Positions 1-8,624 of a stretch of 64,000 nt of DNA are shown here, one piece after another. The notes beneath the pieces were generated by a model. That model worked only from the letters and a program-made list of their open reading frames with translations, had not been told where the DNA came from and made no database searches. A program made the translations under genes and the position numbers. Positions within the stretch are counted from its first letter, which is position 1; each line of letters begins with the position of its first letter. Source of the DNA: DASUPK01 sp963843085 (GTDB lineage: Bacteria; Actinomycetota; Thermoleophilia; Solirubrobacterales; 70-9); assembly GCA_963843085.1 (NCBI GenBank), contig CAWJJG010000011.1, positions 434,001 to 498,000 on the forward strand, written 5' to 3'.

Positions 1-469
1 GCCAGGTCCACTGCGGCGAGACACCGAACGCGAGGATGAAGACGAGGACCACGATCAGGTTGACGGCGAGGTTGAACACGCTGGTCAGCACGACCGCCAG
101 AGGGATGACGAGACGGGGGAACTGCGTCTTCCGCACCACTCCCTCCTGGCTGACCACGGAGAGGACCGACGCTCCGGTCGACTCGGAGAAGAAGCCGAAG
201 AGGACGACGTTCATCAGCAGCAGCACCGGGTAGTGCGGAACGCCCGAGCCGACCCGGACGATCTTCGTGAAGACGAAGAGGAGGACACCGAAGAGGAGCA
301 GCGGACGCAGGAGCGACCAGACGTAGCCGAGGACCGTGCCGAAGTAGGTCTTCTTGAACTGGGTGACGGAGACGAGGTAGAGGAGCTCGGTGAACCGCTT
401 TCGCCCGCCGCCGAGGGCCGACGGGCCCTTGACCGGGCGCAGCTCGATCCGCTCGGCCTCGACGCTCAC
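1..469 (-). CDS. wzm: ABC-2 type polysaccharide export permease (Wzm-like), 3' end cut by window edge
   Basis: From a GTG at 469 the minus strand reads 156 codons and runs off the left edge, so the C-terminal part is missing. After a short charged N-terminus comes the typical ABC-2 permease opening (GTVLGYVWSLLRPLL, about residues 44-58), followed by at least three hydrophobic segments with the conserved VRKTQFPRLVIPL loop between them. Its start overlaps the stop of the ATPase gene by four bases (GTGA), so the two are translationally coupled. Known role of the family: membrane channel of an ABC exporter that moves lipid-linked glycans across the inner membrane. The pairing with a Wzt-type ATPase supports that role here; the glycan is unknown. 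Confidence 0.88.
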   Translation of the reverse strand, partial: MSVEAERIELRPVKGPSALGGGRKRFTELLYLVSVTQFKKTYFGTVLGYVWSLLRPLLLFGVLLFVFTKIVRVGSGVPHYPVLLLMNVVLFGFFSESTGASVLSVVSQEGVVRKTQFPRLVIPLAVVLTSVFNLAVNLIVVLVFILAFGVSPQWTW

Positions 470-1749
470 GTCTTCGTCTCCGGGGACGGAGCCGACGCGG
501 GCTCGACCTGTACGTCGACATCTCCCGGCACCGCGACCATCCCCTGTCCCTTGGCGACGCCGAAGACCACGAAATCCAGGAGCTTGATGGCCTGCTGGGC
601 GGTCTCCTCCTCGTTGCGGAGGATCCCGACCCAGCAGACGATCGCGTAGCGCCCCGGCATCAGCGGGTTCTCGATCGTGGCGGTGATCCGAGCGCGGTCG
701 CCGGCCGCCAGGTGCGCACCGACCTCCCCGCCCGCGAGCACCTCGTGCAACTCGAAGACGTGGACACCGTCGGCGTTGTTGCAATGGATCCCGAATCTGG
801 GGTTCGGGAGGTCGCGGCGCGCCTCGATCACGGCGTTCAGCTGAATCGGCTGGCCGATTTCGACGTTGGTGACCCTCTCGCCGCCGGCGTCCTCGATCCA
901 CGCATCGCTGACGCGGGCGAGGAAGTCCGGCACAACCGAGATCTGGCGATCTCCCCCCACCGTCACGGTCCGCTTGGCGAAGTTCATCCGGAGGTACTGG
1001 CGGCCCGCCTCCTCAGGATCGCCCAGGAAGGTGAGCCCCCCTTCGTCGAGCAGCATGGCCCGGTGGCAGTAACGCTGCACGGCGGTCATGTCGTGGGTCA
1101 CCAAGACGACCGTGCGACCCCCACTCCTCATGTCGGCGAAGACGTCGCGGCACTTCTGCTGAAAGGCCGCGTCGCCGACGGCGAGCACCTCGTCGATCAA
1201 CAGGATGTCGGCCTCCGCCTGGATCATCACCGAGAAAGCAAGGCGCACGAGCATCCCGGAGGAGTAGTTCTTGAGCTTGAGGTCCACGAACTCGCCGAGC
1301 TCGGCGAAGTCGAGGACGGAATCGAGCCGCCGCGCCGCCTCCTTCCTCGAGAGGCCCATCATCACCCCGTTCAGGGTCACGTTCTCCCGCGCCGTCAGCT
1401 CGGAGTCGAAGCCGACGCCGAGCTCGATGAAGGGCGCCACTCGCCCGGCCATCCTGATCGACCCGGCGTCCGCCCTGTAGATGCTCGCCAGGATCTTCAG
1501 CAGCGTGCTCTTGCCGGAGCCGTTGCGCCCGACGATGCCGAAGAACTCGCCGCGGTGGACGTCGAACGACACGCCGCGCAGCGCTCGGAGCTCCCGGTAG
1601 GTCGGTCGCGCGAACGGTTGGACGACCCGCTCCTTGAAGGAGTCGATCCGATGGGTCGGGATCCTGAAGGTCTTCTCGACATCCCGCGCCTCGATAGCGA
1701 GGGGCGCGTCACGGAGCGCGTTCGCCCGCTTTCCCGCTGGGTCAGTCAT
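466..1749 (-). CDS. wzt: ABC transporter ATPase with C-terminal glycan-binding domain (Wzt-like)
   Basis: 427 residues. Walker A GRNGSGKS is at about 74-81, signature YSSGM at 162-166, Walker B ILLIDE at 182-187 and the H-loop histidine near 219. The long spacing and the YSSGM (not LSGGQ) signature are typical of teichoic-acid/O-antigen exporters. Residues from about 265 to 405 form an extra beta-rich domain resembling the Wzt C-terminal domain, which in characterised systems binds the modified end of the polymer. Likely role: energises export of a finished polysaccharide together with the permease downstream. It lies 12 bases after the flippase gene on the same strand. Whether the glycan is capped, and by what, cannot be read here; sulfotransferase and methyltransferase genes within 15 kb are candidates. 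Confidence 0.93.
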   Translation of the reverse strand: MTDPAGKRANALRDAPLAIEARDVEKTFRIPTHRIDSFKERVVQPFARPTYRELRALRGVSFDVHRGEFFGIVGRNGSGKSTLLKILASIYRADAGSIRMAGRVAPFIELGVGFDSELTARENVTLNGVMMGLSRKEAARRLDSVLDFAELGEFVDLKLKNYSSGMLVRLAFSVMIQAEADILLIDEVLAVGDAAFQQKCRDVFADMRSGGRTVVLVTHDMTAVQRYCHRAMLLDEGGLTFLGDPEEAGRQYLRMNFAKRTVTVGGDRQISVVPDFLARVSDAWIEDAGGERVTNVEIGQPIQLNAVIEARRDLPNPRFGIHCNNADGVHVFELHEVLAGGEVGAHLAAGDRARITATIENPLMPGRYAIVCWVGILRNEEETAQQAIKLLDFVVFGVAKGQGMVAVPGDVDVQVEPASAPSPETKT

Positions 1750-1761
1750 CCCGGGGCGAGG

Positions 1762-3165
1762 CTACTGGCTTACCCCGAAACGCCTGCGTCCGAGCGCATC
1801 GAGCCCGCGGCGTGCCAAGCGTGCGTAGTCGCGGAGGTCGTCCACCCTCGGGACCAGCGAGGAGCGCACCGTGTGGGCCGGCCCGCGCAGGAACAGGTAG
1901 GCAGCGAGGGCGGTGGCGAGGACGTAGGAGGAACAGGAGACGATCGCCGCCCCGGTCGAGCCGTGGTCCGGGATCACGATCAGGAACGCGACGAAGGTGA
2001 GCGGGAAGCTCACGAGGCCGACGAGGAGGGCCTCGTTGGCGGCCCCGGCGCCCGTGAAAGCGGCCACCATCACACGGCCCACGCCGAGCAGGGCGACGCC
2101 AGGCAGCAGGATCAGCCCGAGGGTGAGCGTCCGCCCGAACCCTGGCCCCCAGACGAGCGGCGCGAGCGCGAGGATCGGAACCACGGCGATCGCGGCGGCG
2201 ATCGAGACCAGCACTGAATGCCGCACGGCAGTGCCCTGGCTGGATGTAGGGATCACGGGCGTCAGACCCGGATCGGCGGCGGCGGTCACCATCGCGTTGC
2301 GCGGCAGCACCACGGACGCGAGGGGCTGCGAAACGATCCAGACCAGCGAGGTGATCGAGACCGTCACGGCGTAGACGCCGGTGTCCGAGACGCCGTAGTA
2401 GGCGCTCAGGATGAAGAGGTCGGGCCGCACGTTGATCAGCTGGAAGAGATCGTTGACCCAGGCCCGGGCCCCGAAGCCGCCCGCCTCCCGCACGCCGTGC
2501 TCCGGCCCGGTGGCCGACTCAGGCCGCCGGGCGTGTCGCACCGCCCAGGCGGCCACGATCACGCCTCCCACCACATAGCCCGCGGCGAAGCCGATCACGG
2601 CGCCGGTCTCGCCCGCGGCGAGCGCGAGCGCGGGGCAGAGCAGCAGCACGCTGACCGGGCCGGTGACGGTGAGCAGGGCGTAGGCCTCGTAGCGCTCCTG
2701 GGCAAGCGGGATCGCAGGCACGATCCACCAGACGAGCGCGAACGGCAGCGCCCCCATCAGAGACGCCGCCATGGAGAGGTTGAAGTCGGCGAGCGCGCTG
2801 TGGCGAAGGAGCCCGTAGATGCCCATCCCGACCACCGCTCCCGCCAGCCCCAGGCCGAGGGAGGCGATCAGGGCGCCCCGGACGGCGCTGCGGGGCGACC
2901 AGAGGCCCCCGCCGACCCGATAGGTGATGCTGGTCCGGAGCCCGCCGCCGGCGACGAAGGTCGCCAGGAATACGAACTGCGTGGACAGCGCGATCAGGCC
3001 GGCCCCATCCGCGCCCTCGATCCGGGAGATCGAGATGCTGTTCAGCCCCAGGGCTGCAAAGGATCCCGCCAGAGCCAGCGAAGCCAGGAACGCGCCGGAG
3101 CCGAACTCGCGACCGGGCTGTCGAGGCGCGCCAGCCTGACCGTGAGCTCGGTCGAGCGTCGGCAT
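1762..3165 (-). CDS. Polysaccharide flippase, MOP superfamily (Wzx-like)
   Basis: 467 residues from ATG 3165, a very hydrophobic protein with roughly 12-14 membrane segments. The frame stays open further upstream, but that part overlaps the divergent gene start at 3221 and is low-complexity, so ATG 3165 (protein starting MPTLDRAHGQ) is chosen. The N-terminal segment and the loop reading FVAGGGLRTSITYRVGGG look like lipid-linked oligosaccharide flippases. It sits just upstream of the Wzt/Wzm pair, which is odd because Wzx and ABC export are usually alternative routes. It may serve a separate Wzy-type pathway encoded further along. Substrate unknown. Confidence 0.8.
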   Translation of the reverse strand: MPTLDRAHGQAGAPRQPGREFGSGAFLASLALAGSFAALGLNSISISRIEGADGAGLIALSTQFVFLATFVAGGGLRTSITYRVGGGLWSPRSAVRGALIASLGLGLAGAVVGMGIYGLLRHSALADFNLSMAASLMGALPFALVWWIVPAIPLAQERYEAYALLTVTGPVSVLLLCPALALAAGETGAVIGFAAGYVVGGVIVAAWAVRHARRPESATGPEHGVREAGGFGARAWVNDLFQLINVRPDLFILSAYYGVSDTGVYAVTVSITSLVWIVSQPLASVVLPRNAMVTAAADPGLTPVIPTSSQGTAVRHSVLVSIAAAIAVVPILALAPLVWGPGFGRTLTLGLILLPGVALLGVGRVMVAAFTGAGAANEALLVGLVSFPLTFVAFLIVIPDHGSTGAAIVSCSSYVLATALAAYLFLRGPAHTVRSSLVPRVDDLRDYARLARRGLDALGRRRFGVSQ

Positions 3166-3220
3166 CGGCGGCAGCTTAGCCCCAGGGCGGCCAGCGATAC
3201 CTGATAACCATCCGCCACTC

Positions 3221-4873
3221 GTGAGCACGGGCCCCCAAACGCGATGGCTGAACGGTCGCCGGCTGCCGGACTTGCTGGCCGCCGGGGCGATCGTGCTCTC
3301 CGGGGGCCTCCTGTGGCACTGGCTCCGCCAGATCACCTTCTGGCGCGACGAATGGGAGCTGCTGCTCCATCGGCGCGGTTGGAGCGTCGGCACCTTCCTC
3401 GACCCGGCAGTGGAGCACCTGGTCGCGATCCCGGTCCTGATCTACAAGGTCCTGCTGGGTGTCTCGGGGATGAATTCGCCGGCGCCGTTCCAACTCGTCG
3501 CCGTTCTCTCGTTCCTGGTCAGCCTCGTGCTCCTCTTCCTCTACGTCAGGGCCCGACTCGGGGCCTGGCTCGCGCTGGCGGCGATACTCCCGATCCTCTT
3601 CTTGGGGCCGTCCTGGGACGACCTCCTCTTCCCGTACCAGTTGACCTGGTTCGGCTCCGTCGCCTGCGGCCTCGCCGCCCTGCTCTGCCTGGAGCGGCAG
3701 GAGCGGAGCTGGGACATCGCCGCAGCCGCGCTGCTCGTGGCTGGCCTGCTCTTCTCGGACGCGGGAATCCCGTTCGTCGCGGGAGCGACGGTCGAGGTCG
3801 CCCTTTCTCCCCGTCGGATCCAGCGCGCCTTCGTGCCGGTGATCCCAGCGGTCCTCTGGGCCCTCTGGTACCTGGGCTGGGGTCACACGGCCAACACCTT
3901 CGTCTCCTTCGACAACTTCACGCATCTGCCGACCTACGTGCTCGACGGTCTCAGCTCGAGCGTCTCCGTCTACCTCGGCCTGAGTCGCCCGATCGGGGTG
4001 ACCGAAACGCCGGCCCTTGCCTGGGGACGTCCACTCCTGCTGCTCGCCGGGTGCCTGGCGGTCTGGCGCATCTGGCGCATCTGGCGGCCGCCGGACCGGC
4101 TCTGGACCGTTCTCGCCATCCTGCTCGGCTATTGGGCGCTGACCGGGTTGAACGCCTCGCAGTTCGGGCTCCCCACCGTCGGCCGCTACCAGTACATGGG
4201 CTGTGTCGGGCTAGCGCTGCTGGCGGCGGAACTGGGTCGCGGCACGCGGATCGGACGCTGGGCCACGATCGGGATCCTTGCCGTTGCCGTCTCCGCGGCG
4301 TTGAGCAACTACACGAGGCTCCGGGATGCCGCACACGGGCTTGCGGGGATTGCGCAGAAGACTCGAGGCGGCCTCGCCGGGCTGGAACTGGCGCGCGACC
4401 GAGTCGATCCCGACTTCCAGCTGACGCTCGAGAATTCGAATGTGGACTATCTCGGACTGCTGGACGCCCGCTCCTACCTGTCCGCGGTGGACGCCTATGG
4501 ATCCCCGGCCTACTCGCCGTCCGAGCTGGCCACGGCGCCGGAGGTGGGCCGGGTCGCCGCCGACAAGGTCTCGGGCGCCGCCCTCGGGATCCATCTCGCC
4601 GCGGCAGGCACCGGGACCGCGCGGCGATGTCTCGCGGTGACCGCCTCGAAGGGGCCGACCGCGGTGGTTCCCGGCGGCGGCTTCGTGATTCGCGCGCGCG
4701 ACGGCGGCGTCGCGGTGGGCCTGCGCCGCTACGCGAGAGTGTCGTTCCCGCTCTCGCTCGGCAACCTCCCGGCCGGGCAGGCGGAGCTCGTCCGGATCCC
4801 GGCCGACCGCTCATCCGTGCCCTGGACGATCCAGCTGAGCGGGCGCGGAACGGCCACGGTCTGCCCGGCCTAG
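3221..4873 (+). CDS. Multi-pass membrane protein, GT-C-like
   Basis: 550 residues from a GTG start, divergent from the flippase gene with 55 bases between them. About ten hydrophobic segments lie in the first 370 residues, then a soluble C-terminal domain of about 170 residues. An acidic pair in the first external loop (FWRDEWELL, residues 40-48) is the hallmark position of GT-C glycosyltransferases that use polyprenyl-phosphate sugars outside the membrane. I do not recognise a specific family. A short DNA triplication (ctggcgcat, about 4063-4090) encodes WRIWRIW. It starts a plus-strand run of glycan genes. GT-C function is inference; a non-enzymatic membrane role is possible. Confidence 0.65.
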   Translation: MSTGPQTRWLNGRRLPDLLAAGAIVLSGGLLWHWLRQITFWRDEWELLLHRRGWSVGTFLDPAVEHLVAIPVLIYKVLLGVSGMNSPAPFQLVAVLSFLVSLVLLFLYVRARLGAWLALAAILPILFLGPSWDDLLFPYQLTWFGSVACGLAALLCLERQERSWDIAAAALLVAGLLFSDAGIPFVAGATVEVALSPRRIQRAFVPVIPAVLWALWYLGWGHTANTFVSFDNFTHLPTYVLDGLSSSVSVYLGLSRPIGVTETPALAWGRPLLLLAGCLAVWRIWRIWRPPDRLWTVLAILLGYWALTGLNASQFGLPTVGRYQYMGCVGLALLAAELGRGTRIGRWATIGILAVAVSAALSNYTRLRDAAHGLAGIAQKTRGGLAGLELARDRVDPDFQLTLENSNVDYLGLLDARSYLSAVDAYGSPAYSPSELATAPEVGRVAADKVSGAALGIHLAAAGTGTARRCLAVTASKGPTAVVPGGGFVIRARDGGVAVGLRRYARVSFPLSLGNLPAGQAELVRIPADRSSVPWTIQLSGRGTATVCPA

Positions 4874-4889
4874 TCCTACGATTGGCGCG

Positions 4890-5150
4890 ATGCCCGACGA
4901 GGACGCAGACGATCAGCTGGCGGCCGCGCGTGCCGAAGCTGCGCGGCTCCGCAACGAGCTGGACAAGCTGCGTGAGGACATGAACCGCGAGCTGATGCGG
5001 CGCGCCTTCATCGAGGCCGACCGCGAGTGGGGACGCGGCGGGGCCGGCTCCCCGGCGATGCTGCTCGCGGCGGAGTACGAGGCGACGACGAGCTGGAAGC
5101 TGACGAAGCCGCTCCGCGCAATGGGCAGGCTGCTGCGGCGTGAGGGATAG
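4890..5150 (+). CDS. Small coiled-coil protein with SWKLTKPLR tail
   Basis: 86 residues. Residues about 8-45 are a charged heptad-like coiled coil, and residues 68-76 read SWKLTKPLR followed by a basic end (GRLLRREG). The same tail ends the protein encoded at 8625-9587. Such tails are common at the ends of proteins in bacterial polysaccharide loci, usually after a coiled coil; here the tail stands almost alone. The next gene starts inside it (11-base overlap), so the two are probably co-translated. It could dock glycosyltransferases to the membrane or to each other; that is inference. Confidence 0.6.
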   Translation: MPDEDADDQLAAARAEAARLRNELDKLREDMNRELMRRAFIEADREWGRGGAGSPAMLLAAEYEATTSWKLTKPLRAMGRLLRREG

Positions 5151-6666
5151 GGGCCGCTCCGCGGTCGCGGCGGAGCTCGCGACGCTCCCCAGCCGGCCGC
5201 TGATCTCGGTGGTGATGCCGGCGTACGACGTCGAGCCTCGCCACCTTCATAAAGCGATCGGCTCGGTCCGCGCCCAGCACTATCCGGACTGGGAGCTGGT
5301 CATCGTCGACGATGGGTCCACCCGCGCTGAAACGCGCAAGGCCGTGGAGCGGGCGGCGTCCCGCGATCCTCGGATCACCGCGCGCCTGCTCTCCGAGAAC
5401 GTCGGGATCTCGGCCGCATCCAACCAGGGCCTTGAGCTCTGCCGCGGCGAGCTCGTCGCCTTCCTGGACCACGACGACGAGCTCACACCCCACGCGCTGC
5501 TGCGGGTCGCGAGCGAGTTCTCGGAGCACGAGTTCGACGTCGCCTACTCCGACCAGGACAAGATCACCGCGGACGGCGCCGTCGTCGATCCGTTTCACAA
5601 GCCTGACTGGTCGCCCGTCTACGCGCTGGGGGCGATGTACGTCGGTCACCTGCTCGTCGTCCGCCGTGAGCTCATCTCGGAGGCCGGGGGGTTCGATTCG
5701 GACTACGACACCATCCAGGACTTCGAGCTGCTCCTCCGCCTCTCCGAGCGCACGGACCGGATCCACCACATCCCGGAGACGCTCTACCACTGGCGAGCGA
5801 TCCCGGGAAGCATCGCGCTCTCGGAGCATGCAAAGGAGGGCGTGACCGAGCTTCAGGCCCGCGCGGTCAACGCCCACCTTCGTCGGCGCGGAATCGGTGC
5901 GCAGGCCGTCCCTCACCCGAAGATCCCGCACCGGCTCCAGCTCCGCCCGCAACCGCGGTCAGCGACTCCAGCCGTTGATGTGGTCGTCACAGCACGCAGG
6001 GACGCCGACGGCTCATTCCACCCCGCCGGACAGGCGAACCGGGCCGCCGCGCGCGGCGACGGCGAGTTCATCGCCTTAGTCGGAGAGGACACGGAGATCG
6101 TCGAGCCCGACTGGGTCGAGCAACTGCTCCTCTATGCGCAGCTGCCCGGGGTGGGCGCGGTCGGCCCGATGCTCAGCCGCCCCGACGGGCGAGTCGACTC
6201 CGCCGGCTACGCAATCGGCCTATACGACCCCGCCTCCCCGGTCATGCGCGGCTTCGACGCGGACACGGACGGCTACTACGGCTCGCTCTGCTGCGCGCGT
6301 GAGGTCTCCGCGGTCAGCATGGACTGCATGCTGGTCCGCCGCTCGACCTTCGAGCAGCTGGACGGCTTCGAGGAGGCGTATTCCCGCCAGTTTCAGGATT
6401 TCGACCTCTGCCTCCGGATCGGGAATCTGGGCCGGAGCGTCGTTTGCGCGCCGGAACCGAGAACCGTGGTGCACACGACCGAGGCGCAGCGGCGCTCGGA
6501 CTTCGACGTGATCGATCGCGCCCTCTTCGTCGACCGGGCCTATGACGCCCTCGAGGCCGGCGACCCCTACTACAGCCGGCGCTTCTTCCGGGAGGCGGCC
6601 GACTACAGCGTCTCGCCGTTCAGCGGCGACCCGCAGGCGGTGGCGATGAGGGAGGCGGTCGGGTGA
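5140..6666 (+). CDS. Two-domain family 2 glycosyltransferase
   Basis: 508 residues from a GTG at 5140. Residues about 20-260 form a GT-A domain: opening ISVVMPAYD (22-30), VDDGS (56-60) and the metal-binding LDHDDE (109-114). A second, more degenerate GT-A-like half follows (about 280-500), with GED in place of a clear DxD and a late Q-D-F-D block (QFQDFDLCLR) typical of the acceptor side of GT2 enzymes. The stop overlaps the next gene by four bases. Likely adds sugar(s) to a lipid-linked oligosaccharide at the cytoplasmic membrane face. Specificity unknown; the C-terminal half may be non-catalytic. Confidence 0.85.
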   Translation: MRDRGRSAVAAELATLPSRPLISVVMPAYDVEPRHLHKAIGSVRAQHYPDWELVIVDDGSTRAETRKAVERAASRDPRITARLLSENVGISAASNQGLELCRGELVAFLDHDDELTPHALLRVASEFSEHEFDVAYSDQDKITADGAVVDPFHKPDWSPVYALGAMYVGHLLVVRRELISEAGGFDSDYDTIQDFELLLRLSERTDRIHHIPETLYHWRAIPGSIALSEHAKEGVTELQARAVNAHLRRRGIGAQAVPHPKIPHRLQLRPQPRSATPAVDVVVTARRDADGSFHPAGQANRAAARGDGEFIALVGEDTEIVEPDWVEQLLLYAQLPGVGAVGPMLSRPDGRVDSAGYAIGLYDPASPVMRGFDADTDGYYGSLCCAREVSAVSMDCMLVRRSTFEQLDGFEEAYSRQFQDFDLCLRIGNLGRSVVCAPEPRTVVHTTEAQRRSDFDVIDRALFVDRAYDALEAGDPYYSRRFFREAADYSVSPFSGDPQAVAMREAVG

Positions 6667-7844
6667 GGGTCCTCTTCCTCCACTTCGGGAAGCTCCACGT
6701 AAACAGCGTCGTCCAGGCGTTCCACCTCGGCGAGGAGATGACGGCGCAGGGCATCGAGGTCGTCCTCTGCGGCCAGGGTGAGGTGGACCGGATCGAGACG
6801 ATCGGCGAGCCGAGCTTCGAGTGCATCAACTACGAGCGGCTCGACCGGCGGCTGCGGGACTTCTCACGCGATCCGGAAGAGACCATGATCTGCGCCTGGA
6901 CGCCGCGCGAGGTGGTCCGCAGGGCCACGGAACGCGCGGCCTCGGTCCTCGGCGCTCCATACGTGGTGCATCTCGAGGACAACGAGGAGCACCTGCTCTC
7001 CACCGCGCTGAGGCTGCCCTACGGGCGGCTCCGCCGATTGCCGCCCGCGCGCCTCGACGAGCTCTGCTCCGACGACTTCATCCACCCGCTTCATTACCCG
7101 CGTCTGATGGAGGGCGCTGCCGGTGTCACCGTGATCACCGAGGAGCTCAACGAGTTCAACCTCGCGGCACGGCCGCACGATCTGGCGCGACCGGGCGTGG
7201 ACCACGAGCGCTTCCGGCCGGACCTGCCCTCCGCACTCTCGCGAGAGCAGCTCGGGCTGCGGCCCGACGACTTCGTCCTCGTCTACCACGGAGTGGGGCA
7301 CTGGGCCAACCTGCGGGAGCTGTTCAGCCTGTATCTCGCGGTGAAGCTGCTGCAGCGGCGAGGACGGCCCGTCAGGCTGGTCCGTCTCGGCGGCACGCGG
7401 CTCGGGGGGGTCGATCCGAGGACCCTCCAGGCTCTCCGCCATGGCGAGCCCGATCTGGGCGACGTGCCCTGGCGCGAGATCCCGGGCCATCTCGCGCTCG
7501 CCGATGCGTATGTACAGCCGGGCGCGCCCGACGACTTCAACCGCTACCGGCTCCCGTCGAAGCTGCCCGAGTTCCTGGCGATGGGCCGGCCGGTCGTGAT
7601 GCCCGCCTGCAACCTGGGCAACGACCTCACCGACCGCGAGAACGTCCTGCTCCTGCGAGAGGGGACGGCACTCGAGATCGCCGCCCGCCTCGAGGAGCTG
7701 ATGGACGACCGCGAGCTCGCCGGAAGGCTGGGTCACGGTGCGCGCCAGTTCGCCCTCGAGCATCTGAGCTGGCCCCGGAACGCGGGGCGCCTGGCCGACT
7801 TCTATCGGGAGCGGCTCGCGAGTCGTGCGCCCGTGGCGGCATGA
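6663..7844 (+). CDS. GT-B glycosyltransferase (family 4-like)
   Basis: 393 residues from GTG 6663, overlapping the previous stop by four bases. The N-terminal Rossmann half starts MRVLFLHFGKLH; the C-terminal half holds the donor-binding block LPSKLPEFLAMGRPVV (about residues 298-313), whose glutamate fits the nucleotide-sugar-binding position of retaining GT-B enzymes. The end overlaps the methyltransferase start (ATGA). A soluble or peripherally membrane-bound enzyme of glycan assembly; sugar unknown. Confidence 0.82.
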   Translation: MRVLFLHFGKLHVNSVVQAFHLGEEMTAQGIEVVLCGQGEVDRIETIGEPSFECINYERLDRRLRDFSRDPEETMICAWTPREVVRRATERAASVLGAPYVVHLEDNEEHLLSTALRLPYGRLRRLPPARLDELCSDDFIHPLHYPRLMEGAAGVTVITEELNEFNLAARPHDLARPGVDHERFRPDLPSALSREQLGLRPDDFVLVYHGVGHWANLRELFSLYLAVKLLQRRGRPVRLVRLGGTRLGGVDPRTLQALRHGEPDLGDVPWREIPGHLALADAYVQPGAPDDFNRYRLPSKLPEFLAMGRPVVMPACNLGNDLTDRENVLLLREGTALEIAARLEELMDDRELAGRLGHGARQFALEHLSWPRNAGRLADFYRERLASRAPVAA

Positions 7845-8599
7845 GCGAACTGATCCCCCAGGATCGCCTCTGGGAGCTCGACGAGCTCTACCGCGGCCGG
7901 TTCCCGGTCGAGGACCTCTCCTACGGAACCGTCCGCGACTTCGCGGACAGCCTCGACAACCTCGGCAGGCTCGCGAAGGCGAGCGGGGACATGAAGGACC
8001 TGCAGCGATGCTGGATGGTGAAGGCCGTTCTCGGCATGGTGGAGCGCGGCGGCCGGCTGATCGAGATCGGGGCCGGCGAGCCGCTGGTCGCCGGCCTCCT
8101 CACCAGGCTCGGATACTCGGTGACCGTGGTCGATCCCTACGACGGCAGCGATCAGGGCCCCGTGGAGTTCGAGCGCTTCTCTCGCGAATACCCGGAGGTG
8201 GAGTTCATCCGCGAGCACTTCCCGCCGGCCGGCGGGCTCCCGAGCCCGGTCGCCGGGATCTACTCCATCTCCGTTCTCGAGCACATCCCCGCCGAATCGA
8301 TGAACACGGTAATCGGCGCCGCCACGGCGTCCCTGGCCCCGGGCGGCTGCTCGATCCACGCCGTCGACCATGTGCTCGCGGGGTGGGGCGCGGACGCCCA
8401 CCGTGAGCGCCTGGAGCAGGCCGTTCGCGGCCTCGGGCTGAGCGTCGAAGGACTCGGCGAGGTGATCCGGAGCCTCGAATCCGACCCAGAGGCCTACTTC
8501 GTCTCGGCCGAGGCGCACGAGCGCTGGCGCGGCGCGCTGCCCTACGAGGACTATCCGATGCGCAGGATCGCCTCGATCGGCTTGCTGGCCCGCAAATAG
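7841..8599 (+). CDS. SAM-dependent methyltransferase
   Basis: 252 residues from ATG 7841, chosen because it makes an ATGA overlap with the preceding glycosyltransferase. The class I motif LIEIGAGEPLVAGLL (motif I, about 69-83) is followed by VTVVDPYDG (motif II acidic loop) and SISVLEHIPAE (post-motif). Length and motif spacing fit a small-molecule or sugar O-methyltransferase. In this operon it probably methylates a glycan or sugar precursor; the target is unproven. Confidence 0.8.
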   Translation: MSELIPQDRLWELDELYRGRFPVEDLSYGTVRDFADSLDNLGRLAKASGDMKDLQRCWMVKAVLGMVERGGRLIEIGAGEPLVAGLLTRLGYSVTVVDPYDGSDQGPVEFERFSREYPEVEFIREHFPPAGGLPSPVAGIYSISVLEHIPAESMNTVIGAATASLAPGGCSIHAVDHVLAGWGADAHRERLEQAVRGLGLSVEGLGEVIRSLESDPEAYFVSAEAHERWRGALPYEDYPMRRIASIGLLARK

Positions 8600-8624
8600 C
8601 GCTCGCCGCTATGTTCCGCCCGAG

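Noticed and set aside
712..2217. Long plus-strand frame of 501 codons opposite the Wzt and flippase genes
   Set aside because: Antisense to genes with clear family motifs; arginine/glycine/proline-rich composition typical of high-GC shadow frames.
4063..4090. Triplicated ctggcgcat as a repeat element
   Set aside because: Only three short copies within a coding region; simple local duplication.
3244..4983. 579-codon plus frame across the GT-C-like gene
   Set aside because: Different frame of the same DNA, low-complexity R/G/P-rich translation and no domain; the 550-residue frame has membrane helices.
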